This document shows positions 48,766-60,269 of a stretch of DNA of 64,000 bases, piece by piece. The DNA lies in contig PYIU01000005.1 in assembly GCA_003415625.1 (NCBI GenBank), positions 2,299,001 through 2,363,000 of the forward strand. The letters are read 5' to 3'. This stretch comes from Aquanectria penicillioides (lineage: Eukaryota; Ascomycota; Sordariomycetes; Hypocreales; Nectriaceae). The number at the start of each line of letters is the position of its first letter. Position 1 is the first letter of the stretch. The notes beneath the pieces are model-generated. The model worked only from the letters and a program-made list of their open reading frames with translations. It did no database searches and was not told the DNA's origin. The position numbers were made by a program, and so were the translations under genes.

Positions 48766-50969
48766 CTACACCACTAGGCCGCCATACGCCCTCTCCACCG
48801 TCCGGCTCCCCATGCCGGGCAAGGTGCGCAGCTGCGCAAGGCTTTCGATGCGGCCGCCGTCGTCGGCGCTGACGAGCTCGAGGTAGTCAACAAGATCGCG
48901 GGCCTTCTTGGAGCCGAAGCCCACGAGGCCGCGGATCTGCTCCAGGTCGCGCGAGTTGACAATGTCGAGAAGCTGCTGCGCGCGGGGCGAGGGAGGGCTG
49001 TCATCCTCTTCCAAGACATCAAGCTGCTTGACCTTGAGCTTGCGAGACCTGGGCTTGGGAGCAGGCTGCACAAAGGACTCCTCCTCGACATCGGCCTCAG
49101 CATCGTGGTAGTCGCTGTTGTCGTCGTCGTAGACGGGTCGACGCTTCTTCCTCCTCTCGGTTCGGCCCTCGGATGAAGGCGATGGCGCACCGTTCAACCG
49201 CGCCCTCAACTTCTCAATCTTGCCAAGCAACTTGGCCTGACCAGGGAAGTAGGGCAGAGCCATCTCGTACATCTTCAGAGCCGCAACATCATCTCCTCGC
49301 TCCTTGTGTTGTCGAGCAGCCAACAAGAGCCGCAATCCATCCGACTTGGCATCATCGCGCCACTCATCGCTTTCAATGCGCTTCTCAAGGGCTTCTAACC
49401 GTCGCTGCATCGCCTCGCTAACGTCTGGCTGGGCCTGTGCTTGAGGCTGCTGGGCAGCCTTCTCAGCCGCCATGCGAGCAGCCAAAACCTCGCTGACCTT
49501 CTTCTCCACCATGGCCTCAATCTGGGCAGCAGAAACGGTAACGGACGCTGTTGTCATAGGCCTTGAGATCTTGCTCGGTCTCAAGATGCCAGTCTCGTTT
49601 TCAGAGGGGCGCTTGTTCGAGCTCGCGAGTGGTAGGCGGCCCAGACCGGAGCCGGCGATGGGGCGGGTTGCCAGCGTAGGCTTCGCCTTGTCCGTGTAGA
49701 CACTGAACGCCTTTACAGGTTTGTTCGCGTCGGCAGCCTTCTCGGCAGCCTTGGCAGCAATGTTGCCGTTGTGGACATTGTGGGCGTTGTGAGCGTTCGC
49801 GAGAGGGCGGAGAGGCTGTCGAGCAGCGCTTGAGTTGGAGACGTTGGAGTTCGTTCTAGGAACCTGCTTGAAAACGACTTCGTTCTCGATTTCTCGAACC
49901 TCAATACGCTTCGCGCGGGAGCTGACGTTGAGACTGCTGAGGGTGTCGAGGTGGTAGCTTCGGAGGGGAGCGAGGTTTAGAATCATGACCGTGATGCCCT
50001 TGTTCTGGCCCAGGGACAGAATTCGCGTCATCTTGGACTCGCGATACGGGATCCGCTTGTCGCCACGCGAGATGGCATCAATGCACTGACTGAGGACGAA
50101 GAGACTCTTGTTGATGGCAGCCGACTCCACAAGCCTCTCCTTGTCGTTGGCGGTTCGGCGGTTGTCTTCAGATCCGGCAAGATCAATGGCGGAAGCGGTG
50201 CTCTCCTGCATCATATCACCAGTGATTTGCGTTAACTTGACACGGAGGATGGCATGGCTGCGACTACTGTGAGCATTGAGCTTAGTGGCGGCTGTGACCC
50301 GGTTGTTGTTCGCCTCGATGTACAACTTTTCAAAGTCCTTGAGATCCTCGCATGACCGCTCCGACAGACCGACGACGACGGTTCTGCCGTTGGCTTCGGC
50401 ACGAAGAGGCAAGCCGGTGGGCGTGCGCTTCTCTGGGGGCTCGAGCAAGTCGTAGACCTTGTCGTTGTAAATCTCGTAGTAGGACAGGGAGACATGCACA
50501 GCTGTCTGGCCTTGGGAATCCTTCATGATCTTCTTGCCGCGTCGGAAGACACCGCTGAGCAACCGGGGAATCACCCCACGGTCAGCCAGCTTCAGACCGC
50601 CTCGCATGGTGTGCGTTTTGCCGGTTCCTGTGACGCCGTAGGCAAAGATGGTGACATCGATTCCTTGGAAGAGAGACTTTAGATGCGGGGCCACTGCTCA
50701 AGTCAACACACGACACTCTCAACAACACTGATGCAACCCAAATAACAAAAACTCGCACCTTCTGAAGTAAACAATTGCTCCTGGGTGGTGGTCTGGTCGA
50801 AGACGCCATTGAAAGCGAAGGAGAACTCCTCTCCTTCGTTCTTGGGGTTGGGGATCTTGACAATCGTGTCAGGCTTGCTCGAGTCGACCGTGTCGGCGCG
50901 GACAATGATGTCCTTGTCGAGCTCCTTCTCGAGGAGCGGTCGTATTCTGGCGACAACGCGAACGGACAT
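48766..50969 (-). CDS. Chromokinesin of the Kid/KIF22 (kinesin-10) type
   Basis: A 712-residue N-terminal-motor kinesin from two exons (50969-50759 and 50693-48766). Motor landmarks in order: VRVVARIRPLLEKE, P-loop GVTGTGKTHTM, switch I NAHSSRSH, switch II AIDLAGSE and YRESKMTRIL. After the motor come a low-complexity linker, a short helical or TPR-like stretch (HKERGDDVAALKMYEMALPY), a basic acidic-flanked segment (RTERRKKRRPVYDDDNSD) and a C-terminal helix-hairpin-helix region (IRGLVGFGSKKARDLVDYL; LRTLPGMGSRTVERAY). A motor plus a C-terminal HhH DNA-binding pair is the Kid/KIF22 signature, implying a role in chromosome arm movement on spindle microtubules. The ATG at 50969 was preferred over the in-frame ATG at 51017 because the latter adds a Pro-rich leader. 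It is divergent from AIM24. Confidence 0.92.
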
Positions 50970-51392
50970 GGCTGGTGATTCGAGTAGTGGTGGTGGGGGG
51001 GGAAGGCGGGAGAGCAATAGCGTGGAGAGGGGGAATGGGCAGAGTAGGGGAAAAGAAGTTCTCTGAGCCTACCAATCTGGCCGCATAGCAGGTTTGGATG
51101 GTTTAGTTCGCTACCGTAGAAGAGCTATAGCCAAGGATTTGTGGTGGTGGTTCAGCACTAGCACACACAGACACACAGACACACACACAGCGGGGTTGAC
51201 CCGGCAACGGCACGTGAAAGCTGAGGTGACGTCGGAGCACGGAGCCACGGCGGCACGGGAAAAGCCGCCAGCGGCCATCACGCTTTTTTGGCGCATCACG
51301 GGCCGTGCGAAAGGAAACGTCGAGCGTGAGCCGAGACGAAGATTCCACCTCGTGCATTTCCTCCCAGGAGCCAAGCAGCAGCCCAACACACA
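50970..51392. promoter_or_regulatory. 423-bp bidirectional promoter region (kinesin / AIM24)
   Basis: The start codons of two divergent genes lie 423 bp apart. The stretch contains an ACACAC-type run (51162-51188) and G+C-rich sequence; no TATA box is evident. Shared use of the region is inferred from geometry. Confidence 0.45.
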
Positions 51393-52693
51393 ATGCGAGG
51401 CCAATCGCCGCTGCTGAGGACGGTGCGCGGCCTGCGCCTACGACAATACCCGTCGCCGTCGTACGTCTGCCGCCAGTGCAGAGCCATCCAGATCAGTGCT
51501 GCGCCGACGACGGATGCCCCCAAGGTCGGCGGGGATGCCTTTGGAGCTCCGGCCGACTCGCGGGATCCCGCTGGTAAGCCTGCGCCTTGCCATTGACCTG
51601 AAGCAGCGTCACGAGACTGACTATAGCTCGCTGCAGATGCCCGGTTCGAGGTCCTCGGCGCCCCGTATTCCCTCCTGTCCGTCTCCCTCTCGGCGTCGCA
51701 GAAGCTCTACACTAGACGAGGCACTCTGGTCGCCGTCGCCGGCAAGCCCGAAAACGTAGGCCATTGCCATTGGGTTTCCAAACTGCATCGAGAAAGCTTT
51801 CTAACCGCCGGTACTGACAGACCCAATCGACCCTCTCCATCTTGAACCCCGCTCCGCGAGCACTCCTCGGAGTTCCCTTCCTATACCAGCGAATCTCAGC
51901 TACATCTCCTATCACGGCCCTGATCTCGACCAAGTCGCCCACCACTTCGTTTTCGGTCCTCCACCTCGATGGCACCACGGATTGGATGATCTCGCAGCGA
52001 AATGCCCTGCTGGCATGGACCGGTCATACGCTCTCGCCGTCAGCCAAGATCCAGTCGGGCCTGACGTTGGCGCATTGGGGCAACACCCATCTGACCGGCA
52101 GAGGCCTTGCCGCGCTCTCAGCCCCTGGACAAATCTACCAGCTTACGCTCAAGGAGGGCGAGGAGTTTGTGGCCCACCCCGGCAGCGTGGTGGCCTACAC
52201 AGTTTCGAGGCACCCGCCTCAGCCGTTCCGCTTCAAGAGCTCCAGCATCCGCCTACAGGTCCCCTCGCTGTCCAAGTGGATTCCAGAGGCAGAGTGGATG
52301 AAGACTGTCCGCAGCTCCGAGGTCTACAAGTTTGCCTCCCGGATGCTCTACAGCCTGCGCACCATGACACGACGGACCATCTGGGGCGACCGTCTGTTCC
52401 TACAGTTCCACGGCCCTACCAACATCCTCCTGTCCAGCCGGGGCGTTCGCGTCTCGGACGTCCTGACCAAGGAGCAGGTCAACGAGATCGCAGATGCCCC
52501 CGCGGGCGTGCTCGCAGAGGCCCTCGAGCTCCCTGACAAGCCCAAGGCTCTGGAGGCTGGAGAGACTACAAAGCCTGCCGAGTCGGCCAAGGCGGCTGAG
52601 CAGACGCCGAGCGCCATCCACGTGGCAGAGGTGCAGCAGGACGGCAAGGTCAAGTTTGAGGACTCAAAGGACCTCAAGGAGTTCATCAGGTGA
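51393..52693 (+). CDS. AIM24: Mitochondrial AIM24 protein (TRAP-like fold)
   Basis: A 390-residue protein from three exons (51393-51573, 51637-51755, 51821-52693), in frame at all joins. The N-terminus is Arg-rich without acids ([20 protein letters not shown]), a mitochondrial targeting peptide. The body is the AIM24 domain: [65 protein letters not shown] and [16 protein letters not shown], ending with [23 protein letters not shown]24 acts at the mitochondrial inner membrane and supports MICOS and cristae structure in yeast. The C-terminal 80 residues are Ala/Glu/Lys-rich and variable. Confidence 0.92.
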
Positions 52694-53914
52694 AAGATGC
52701 AAAAACAAAAAGAGGAAGAAGAAGAAGAAGAAGAAGAAGAAGAAGAGGCGCAAAGGGGGGGGAAAGGGCCGTTGATGCCGCTAGGTCCGAGAACGAGCAG
52801 GTGATGGATCCCATGCTCGGTGTGCCATCATCATTATAGAGGGAACCACTTCCTGTACCAATAGTTATTTTGTCGACGAGACGCTTGCATCGTGTTTGAT
52901 TGCATCCCCACCCCGGGTTTGTCCCGCCTTCGCCCTGCTGCGTGGTAAGCCGCCAGGTTTGCTGCATATACATACGCATATATGAGCTCCCGGTATTTCA
53001 CATAAATAAGCTATTGCCAATTGCATCCATACGGTGTTTTTATTTTTTGAGCCCCCTCCCCTCCTCCGTGCTACCCCACTCTCCAGCCCGTCCGGCCATG
53101 TCGCCGGTCGACCAGTTAGAGGAGCCCGTTTGGCCTTGAATCCCCGGGGCACGCCCCCCGTGTTCGGGGGTTGAAGAATGCTATGTGCCCGAGGAAAGTG
53201 CCCGGCCTGGGGTGGGACAGGGCCGCGCCGTCATCTTGCATCGCCCACCGTGGATAATGAGGCAAAAGTAGAGACAAGAATAGTTAAGAGGCAGTCATCA
53301 TCATCATCATCCATGGACGAAGTCGTCGTTGTTGTCGCGCACACACTCACAAAGTAGCGAATCCGTCACGACACTACACTGGGAGGGGGAATGGGGTGGT
53401 TTATTATTGCTTTTGCTGATGCCTAAAACAAAAAACAAGTAGGCGTCTGTATTGGTATACACACCTAGGTGGACGCTTGCCTACTGTAGATAGACAGCTC
53501 GGCCATGTTTGCTTTGGCAGCTTCACACCGGGCCCAAATCCGAGCGGGCATTTGATCGGACATTTCGCACTTACAAATCCTCCATCTCTCTGCCTTTTTA
53601 ACCTTGACCCTTTTTGGCTTCTTCGGGACATATCCCATGCATGCTGGCCATGCGCCATCTTACTCGCGCGTCCTCCATGCCGTCGTCCCCTCTCCTGCTT
53701 ACACTCCATCACAGGTTTCAAAACGTGCTGCTTATTATTCAATCAATCAAGCCCCGGCGTTCGGGTCCCGCTGAGGGCCGTTTGCTCTCATAAGCAACCT
53801 CGGCCTCTCCCACATCGCAGCATCAGGATTCCTCGATTAGGGTGCCGTGTTCTTTTTTTATTCCTTTTTAGGTTTCTGTGAGTGATGTGTCTGGCTGGAA
53901 TCCCTCCCTCGGGA

Positions 53915-53937
53915 CCCCCCCCCCCCCCCCCCCCCCC
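53915..53937. repeat. C homopolymer (23 bases)
   Basis: An uninterrupted run of C followed by CTCC-type repeats; length is likely assembly-sensitive. Confidence 0.9.
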
Positions 53938-55167
53938 TCCCTCCTCCCTCCTTGACACTCACGTTTACACTCCCCGGCTCAGCTTATCTGAAGCGCGAGG
54001 AAGCGCGAGTTCCGGCGTGTACGTACGCCTGTGCCATGCCATACTGTACCTCCTCCAGGGCCCCCGGCGCTGAAGTTGTCGCGGGCTTTGGCTTTGGGGC
54101 GGCGTGTGTGGATCGTAGATCGCCCGTGTTAGGCTTAGGCGGGTCGCGGCTCGGCCTTTCGCCTTAACTCCAGAGGCGAGATGAATGGGCCGTGGCAGTA
54201 GTAGTGGGTGCGGGCAGCCCTATGGATGGACCCTTGCTATTCAGTCCCCATTGTTTTATTGCTGGGCCTGGGGAAGTGATGTGATGTTCGATATTTTGCA
54301 CAACTTTTTTATCCTATGGCCGTCAAGTTTTGAAGAGGGAAGCTGTTGAGATGGGTATTTTCCCCAGAGAGCCAGACGGTGGTCTCTGGGTTGTGCTCGG
54401 GACAAGGCTGTTTCGTCTCCTATCATTTTATTAGTTTCAGAACTGAGAGACTGAGAGAAAGAGACTATCAAACCAAGTAATTTACACTAGCTCCCCAGAA
54501 CAAGGCCCCCCAGAACAGCCCCTCCCCCAACGAATGATGAACGGGTAATAACCAGTAGTCTGGGTCAAGAGTCTATCCAAGGTAAGGCAACTCCTCTCTC
54601 TCTCTCTCTCTGTCTCGCTTACTCTCTCATCAGAGCACATGTTTTAACCCCATGCAAAGCAGCTCCGAGTCGCGAGGTTATGCACCGCCGAATTCGGGCT
54701 AACACCTAAACTAACGTGCTCGATCCTAATTGTGCTCCCCCTCTTCCCCCTCCCCCTTCCGATTGCCTTGCATCCCGCTAGACTATCCGGGAGAGGGAGG
54801 GATGAGTCGGGGGGGGAACCCTCTCGAGGTTCGGCTTTGCAGCACAGGAATCCTGCGTAAATCCGACACTGTCGTTCGCTCTTCTCTCGCCGTGCGCATC
54901 AAAAGCCGTCCAAAAATAATTCAATGCCGTGACTTGACTCACATGGTTTTTGGTTTGGAGGATCTAAGCCCATTTTTTTTTTTGAGGCTTGTCAGTTGCG
55001 TACGTCTCGCCCTCCTCCGATCATTCGTCGTTGGGAGATGCAAAAGCCGAGCCGAGTGGTCCACTGCGGGTGGTGGTGGTGCTGCAGCAGCAAGCAGCAA
55101 GCAGCAACAACGAGAAGCAGTAGTATCGGCATAACCACCACCACCACCTCGATAGGCGTACACGTAA

Positions 55168-55170
<3 letters not shown>

Positions 55171-55215
<45 letters not shown>
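55171..55215. repeat. CA dinucleotide repeat (about 22 units)
   Basis: An uninterrupted CA array of 45 bp; a shorter one occurs near 55524-55544. Confidence 0.95.
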
Positions 55216-55217
<2 letters not shown>

Positions 55218-55512
55218 GCTCGCTCACATACGCACCCCCGGTGTTGAATCAGCCAAGCCCAGTCTCTCAACCCCGAGCTTTGGGCCCTTTTGTACTTCCC
55301 ATCTCTGGTGGCTATACATAGATAGATGCGTGAATCAACAGCATCAGCATCAGCATGAGCTGTGAGCCGGGAGCCGGGAGCTACAAGCTGAACTGTGTCT
55401 GTTGTTGTGATTGTTAAATATCTTTCGGTTCCCCTTTCGACCACATCTCGTCATTGAATCCAGAACCCTGCGTCGTTTGTTGACCCTGCAAGCCAGACAT
55501 TTTGCCCACACC

Positions 55513-55543
<31 letters not shown>

Positions 55544-55802
55544 GTCACAAGAATTCCACGGACTCACCGGAACAATCTCCCATCCCCAGTTAGCATTATT
55601 TCCGTCTTCTCTCCCTGGGACCATCCAACTAACACCGGCCCCCCGCCATCACAGGCAAAGCACACACACCCCGGTCCACTTTAGTTCCGTCGTCGCCTCG
55701 TCCTTATCGGCTTTAACACCCGGCCCCCAGTTACTTACTTGTTTTTTTGTCCCCCATACCGCTAGTACAACAAGAGTCAATCGTTATATACTCCTTGGAG
55801 AG

Positions 55803-55810
55803 TATAAATA
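55803..55810 (+). promoter_or_regulatory. TATA-like sequence immediately before the MFS start codon
   Basis: TATAAATA ends 9 bp before the ATG at 55820. If used as a TATA box, transcription would begin after that ATG and favour the ATG at 55838. Confidence 0.35.
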
Positions 55811-55819
55811 GTCGCCGGA

Positions 55820-57571
55820 ATGCCTACCGCATCAGCCATGTCGTCTACCTTGACGGTCAACGAACATCCCCCCGCCTTGCGCCCCAACAACGCCGACGGT
55901 GGCTTCGAAATGGTCGAGTTCATGCCTTATTCAGATCCCTCGAGATCGCTGTCCAGGTCGCTGGATCGCATCTCCAGGCAGAACACCGAGACTGATATAA
56001 ACAATTACCCAGAAACCACCCTCAGCGCCATAAAAGCTGACATAGAGCGCGGCGACCTTGCCAAGGCTCAAGTCGCCAAGTTGGAGGGCTCTCCCGTAGA
56101 AGGCCCTCCTGCACCGGCCCCTCCCGGAATAAATCCCGCTGATTTCCCTGATGGTGGCAGAGAGGCCTGGCTCGTCGTTTTTGGTGGTTGGTGTGCGCTT
56201 TTCTGTACCTTTGGTTTGGTCAACTGCGTTGGTGTGTTCCAAGCCTACTATGTCTCCGGGCCGTTGAAGAACTACGACACATCCGCAGTCAGCTGGATCA
56301 TGTCGTCTCAGGTCTTCTTCCAGATCTTTATGGGTGCCATTGTAAGCCAATCCATTCTCCTTCCTTCTTTTTTTTTTTTTATTTTTTTTTATTTTTTTTT
56401 ACCCTTTCTCCCTTTCTTTCCCCTTGTCTCGAGTTTGCTTGCTGCGACTTAGTTTGCTGGTTCTCATCAGTCACTTGTGTACCACTCTTTCAGTTTGCTA
56501 ACCACATGCAACACAGTTTGGTCGCCTTTTCGACAACTATGGCCCTCGGTGGCTCCTTTATGGCGGCACCCTGGCCTACGTCTTTGGCCTGATGATGGTT
56601 TCGCTGGCCAAAGATTACTACCAGTTCTTCCTCGCCCAGTCCATTGTCGCCGCAATCGGTTCCAGCTCCGCCTTCAACGCCTGCATGTCCTCCCTGGTCA
56701 CCTGGTTCTTCCATCGCCGCGCCACCGCCTTCGGCATCATGGTCTCGGGCTCGTCGCTCGGTGGTGTCGTCCTTCCCATCATGATGGATAAGATGATCAA
56801 GCAGGTCGGCTTCCCGTGGATGATGCGAACCATGGCCTTTCTGTTCCTCTTCCTCCTCAGCGTTGCCTGCTTGACCGTCAAATCTCGACTCCCTCCCAAG
56901 CCCCGGCCATTTGTCATCAAGGAGTATTTCGACAGCCTTAAGGATCCTCGCATGGCTGTGACCACTGCGGGCTTCTTTCTCTTCATGTGGGGCATGTTCC
57001 TGCCCTTCAACTATGTCATTCTGCAAGCAAAGGCCGCCGGCGTTTCGCAGAGTCTCGTCCCTTACCTGCTCCCCATCCTGAACGCCGTGAGGTAAGTTGT
57101 ATCCGGGTTCGTTCATCAAGAGCAGTGGCTGACATCTTCCCCAGTATCCTCGGTCGCATTATTCCCGGCCTTGTTGCCGACAAGTATGGGCGATACAACG
57201 TCATGGTTATCATCATGTTCGTTTCGGCTCTCTTCTGCCTTGTCATCTGGATTCCCGTCAAGGATACTGCTGGTATCCTCGTCTTCGCCGTCATCTTTGG
57301 CTTCTCGTCTGGTGGTTACATCAGCTTGGCGCCCACTCTGATCGCCCAGATCTCCGACATCCGCCAGATCGGTACTCGTGTCGGCACGGCCTTTGCCATC
57401 GGGTCGCTCGGTGCTCTCACCGGTAGCCCCATTGCCGGTGCCATCGTCAAGGCGCAGAACGGTGACTACCTTGGCCTGCAGCTGTTCTGCGGCGCTTCCA
57501 TGATGGCGGGCGTCATCGTCATCAGTGTGGCGCGCTACATCCAAGTCGGATGGAAGTTGATCAAGATCTAG
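55820..57571 (+). CDS. MFS transporter, monocarboxylate porter (MCT/MCH) type
   Basis: A 507-residue membrane transporter from three exons (55820-56341, 56517-57091, 57145-57571). A 110-residue Ser/Pro-rich cytosolic N-terminus leads to [20 protein letters not shown], the opening signature of the fungal MCT-like family. Twelve hydrophobic segments follow, with the loop 2-3 motif [29 protein letters not shown] in TM4-5 and [11 protein letters not shown] in loop 8-9. Family members move monocarboxylates, riboflavin or other small organics across the plasma membrane; the substrate here cannot be read. The first intron has long T-runs. A TATAAATA sits only 10 bp before the first ATG, so the in-frame ATG at 55838 is a real alternative start. 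Confidence 0.9.
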
Positions 57572-58309
57572 AAGTGAAGTTACAGTCTTCTAGCTAGGTT
57601 AAACGAGAGCATCTCTCGAAAAACGGATGCAGCTTTCTGTCGGATTAATTTCTCGCTGGGACGCGATATGTAATAAGGAAAGGGAAATACCTCGGGGCCT
57701 GATGATCAATAGTGATGAGCTTACCTCACGAAGAGCTATGTTTCAGTTAAAAAAACGGGGTCAGTGGGATGGCTACATAGATACCACATGATGACAGCAG
57801 CATTACAATACGCATGACTTTAGACCAATCTATAGGCCAACCTTGGTCCGTTGTGAAACCGCCTCCTCTTCTGCCACACGTCAAATTATCTTGGGCAGGC
57901 AGGCTTATATAAGTGGCGTAATACTAGTCCAGTACGATACAAAAGGGTAGTTTTGTTTGGCGTTGGTTCGGCTTCATGGAGTTCGCTCCCCGGGCGGCTG
58001 CCGAGTCTCGTAGAAAAAGCCGGTACGTATATTGCAATCAGCGGCAGTGGTATTTAGCCAGTATCAATATTATGCATGGTTCAACTGTTCTTTGATTGAC
58101 CGCACATTGCGTGCTTACGAACAGGTTTTGCTATCAGCTTCCGAAGAGAAAGCAAAATTACAAGTTGGGACCACAAGAACACTGAACAAGCAGGAGAAGC
58201 ATCCAACAAAGTACGGTAACTTGACACATTGACTGGTTGCCACCTTTATCAAGTCAGCACAAATGCAATTAAAAAAAAATGTCTAATAAAATTTGCGTGA
58301 GGGAATGTG

Positions 58310-58383
58310 TTCTCAGGATGTAGATATTGGTGAGCGTTGGAATCATTACGATCATAAACAGCCTCTGACTCAATGTATCATCA
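58310..58383. repeat. 74-bp direct repeat, copy 1
   Basis: Identical to 58583-58656 except one base (CAATG versus CGATG). It begins TTCTCAGGATGTAGATATTG; flanks show weaker similarity, so the original duplication may have been longer. Confidence 0.92.
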
Positions 58384-58582
58384 CCGAACGGGAGTAGTGG
58401 GCTGCAGAAATGCAAGGCAAAAAACACTTCAGAGAAAAAAAATTGAATACATACCTAATCGATAATGAAATGTTGAGAGATCGGTGTGATCGAGTACGAG
58501 ACTAAGAAATATTCTCTGGATACAGTTAGCACCCATTGCACCAAAACTGATTGGTAAAAAAAGTGAGTAAAGTTGGGCAATA

Positions 58583-58656
58583 TTCTCAGGATGTAGATAT
58601 TGGTGAGCGTTGGAATCATTACGATCATAAACAGCCTCTGACTCGATGTATCATCA
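58583..58656. repeat. 74-bp direct repeat, copy 2
   Basis: Second copy, 273 bp downstream in the same orientation; the single difference is a G/A transition. Confidence 0.92.
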
Positions 58657-58872
58657 TAGAAGTGGTGGGGTGCTAAGAGCGGAGAAAGGGGAAAAATGCA
58701 AAAGAACATACCTTTTGGGAAGCCACGCAACTTGTCCAAACTGAGCTGGCACAAGTTCAAAAGCTTCAAGTGGAAACAAACAAAACTCCAATTGTCTAGT
58801 GTAGCATCTCTTCCCCGCCCAGAAGAGTTATGTACAATCGATTTATCCCCGTTCGCCCGCGCGTCATGTCGC

Positions 58873-59792
58873 TTATTGGCTGCCCTCAATAGTGGCCTTA
58901 ACAGGGTTGACCTCGAAGCCGTACTTCTCCTTAAGCCTCTCGGCTCGTCGCTCCTCGTATCCGGGGGGTTGGATCCCTGAGGGCAAAGTTAGATGTCTTG
59001 CGTGACGCGGGGCAATATTGATGATGCATGTGCGGGACTTACCTCGGCCTTCACCAAGCTCCGCGATGGTCTGCTCAACCGGTGTGCGGGTTGTCCTTCG
59101 GATAGTCTCCTTGCGAGCAAACTCATCCTCCTCCTTCTTGAAGGTGTCGTATCGGGCGCCAAGGTAGTAAAACATGCCCTGGAAGATACCAATACCAGCA
59201 CCGAGACCAACGACAACGGGCATACGCCGCGCTGCTCTATTGTTAGAGTTCACGTGTCCTCCGCAATATGGAATATCGAAAACGTACTGGGCAGGCCGAG
59301 AACAGCACCCATCATGAAACCACCGAGGGCGGCAGACCAGGCATCGTCCTTTTCGCGCAGGTTCATGGCGCTTCGCGAGAAGAAAACGTAGGAAGCGGGA
59401 GCGGCGGCTAGACCATCCAATTAGCATCATTAGGCCTCAATTGACACAGCGGGACCCGTCGGCGTACCAGCGAGACCGATAATGGGAGCGCCACGGGTGA
59501 AGACGCTCAGGGCGCCGATGTTGCGCTTGGCCAGGGCATTTCGGACTGAGGCCAGGAAAAGACCACTGGCACCACCAACGATACCGGCCGTGGCGGTGTC
59601 GTTCAGGGTGTCGTGGGGGTGGAAAGCATCCTCGCCGCCGTGGTGAGCCCCGTGGCTCTCTGCAGAATGGCTTCGTTGCATGGCGTTGGCGGCGGGTGAG
59701 GACGGAGCTGTTTGGTTCTTGGGATCCTGAGATGAAGCCGAAGCTCTGGCAACGGAGGATTGAGGAAGAGCCTCCACCAGAACACGTGACAT
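58873..59792 (-). CDS. Complex I accessory subunit of the Tim17 family (NDUFA11/B14.7-like)
   Basis: A 245-residue protein from four exons (59792-59468, 59407-59288, 59231-59043, 58976-58873). The Tim17-like core has Gly-rich membrane segments: TATAGIVGGASGLFLASVRN, IIGLAAAPASYVFF, GGFMMGAVLGL and VVVGLGAGIGIFQG. The tail EDEFARKETIRR followed by EQTIAELGEGRGIQPPGYEE matches the fungal 21-kDa complex I subunit that corresponds to mammalian NDUFA11. Its role is in the membrane arm of NADH:ubiquinone oxidoreductase in the mitochondrial inner membrane. The N-terminal 60 residues are Ser/Ala/His-rich and longer than expected; the in-frame Met38 is an alternative start. It is divergent from TRM10 (477 bp between ATGs). 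Confidence 0.87.
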
Positions 59793-60269
59793 TGGTCATT
59801 CAATTGCCTCACTCTCATTGGTCAGTGTCTTCCGAGTGAATTTTCGCGGACTGCCAGTCTGACCGGTACGTACCTGCCCGGAGAGGCCCCACTCCGTGCC
59901 CACTAACAAGAAAAACACCAAGCTCACTCACTCAGGTTGACGGCTCGGTGCCTATCCGAAATCTATATTGTCTCGGAGTGTTTTTCAGCAACAAGGGCCT
60001 TGACTGGAGGGGTCTCTTATTATTTCTAGAGTACCCGTTTTTCATTGGACGATATCTGAGCGTTCAAAGGGGCAGCCTTGAGTGGTACCTCATCCTTACT
60101 GCCACACAGCAAACGGACAATTCTCGTGTGTTAGTCAACTCACTTAACTCACCTACCCAGAACGTCAACAAAGCGGGAACCTCTCCGGTGCAGGATATTC
60201 GTCGATTGCCTCATCTTATTTAACCTCAATAACTGTTTTTGGCTCCCTTCTTCTCAAAGTTCTCTCACA

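Larger units (their letters stand above)
52694..55819. other. Gene-free region rich in simple repeats
   Basis: About 3.1 kb between AIM24 and the MFS gene. It holds a GAA run just after the AIM24 stop (52717-52747), ATC repeats near 53300, a 23-base C run, TC repeats near 54595 and two AC repeats. No supportable gene is present; the right end should be promoter and leader of the MFS gene. Confidence 0.55.
57572..58872. other. 3'-3' intergenic region containing a duplicated 74-bp segment
   Basis: About 1.3 kb between two convergent genes. No coding region is supportable. A 74-bp segment is present twice; the rest is A+T-leaning unique sequence. Confidence 0.6.

Noticed and set aside
50970..51017. 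An upstream in-frame ATG (51017) as the kinesin start.
   Set aside because: It would add a 16-residue Pro-rich leader before the canonical motor opening MSVRVVARIRP; 50969 fits the family better.
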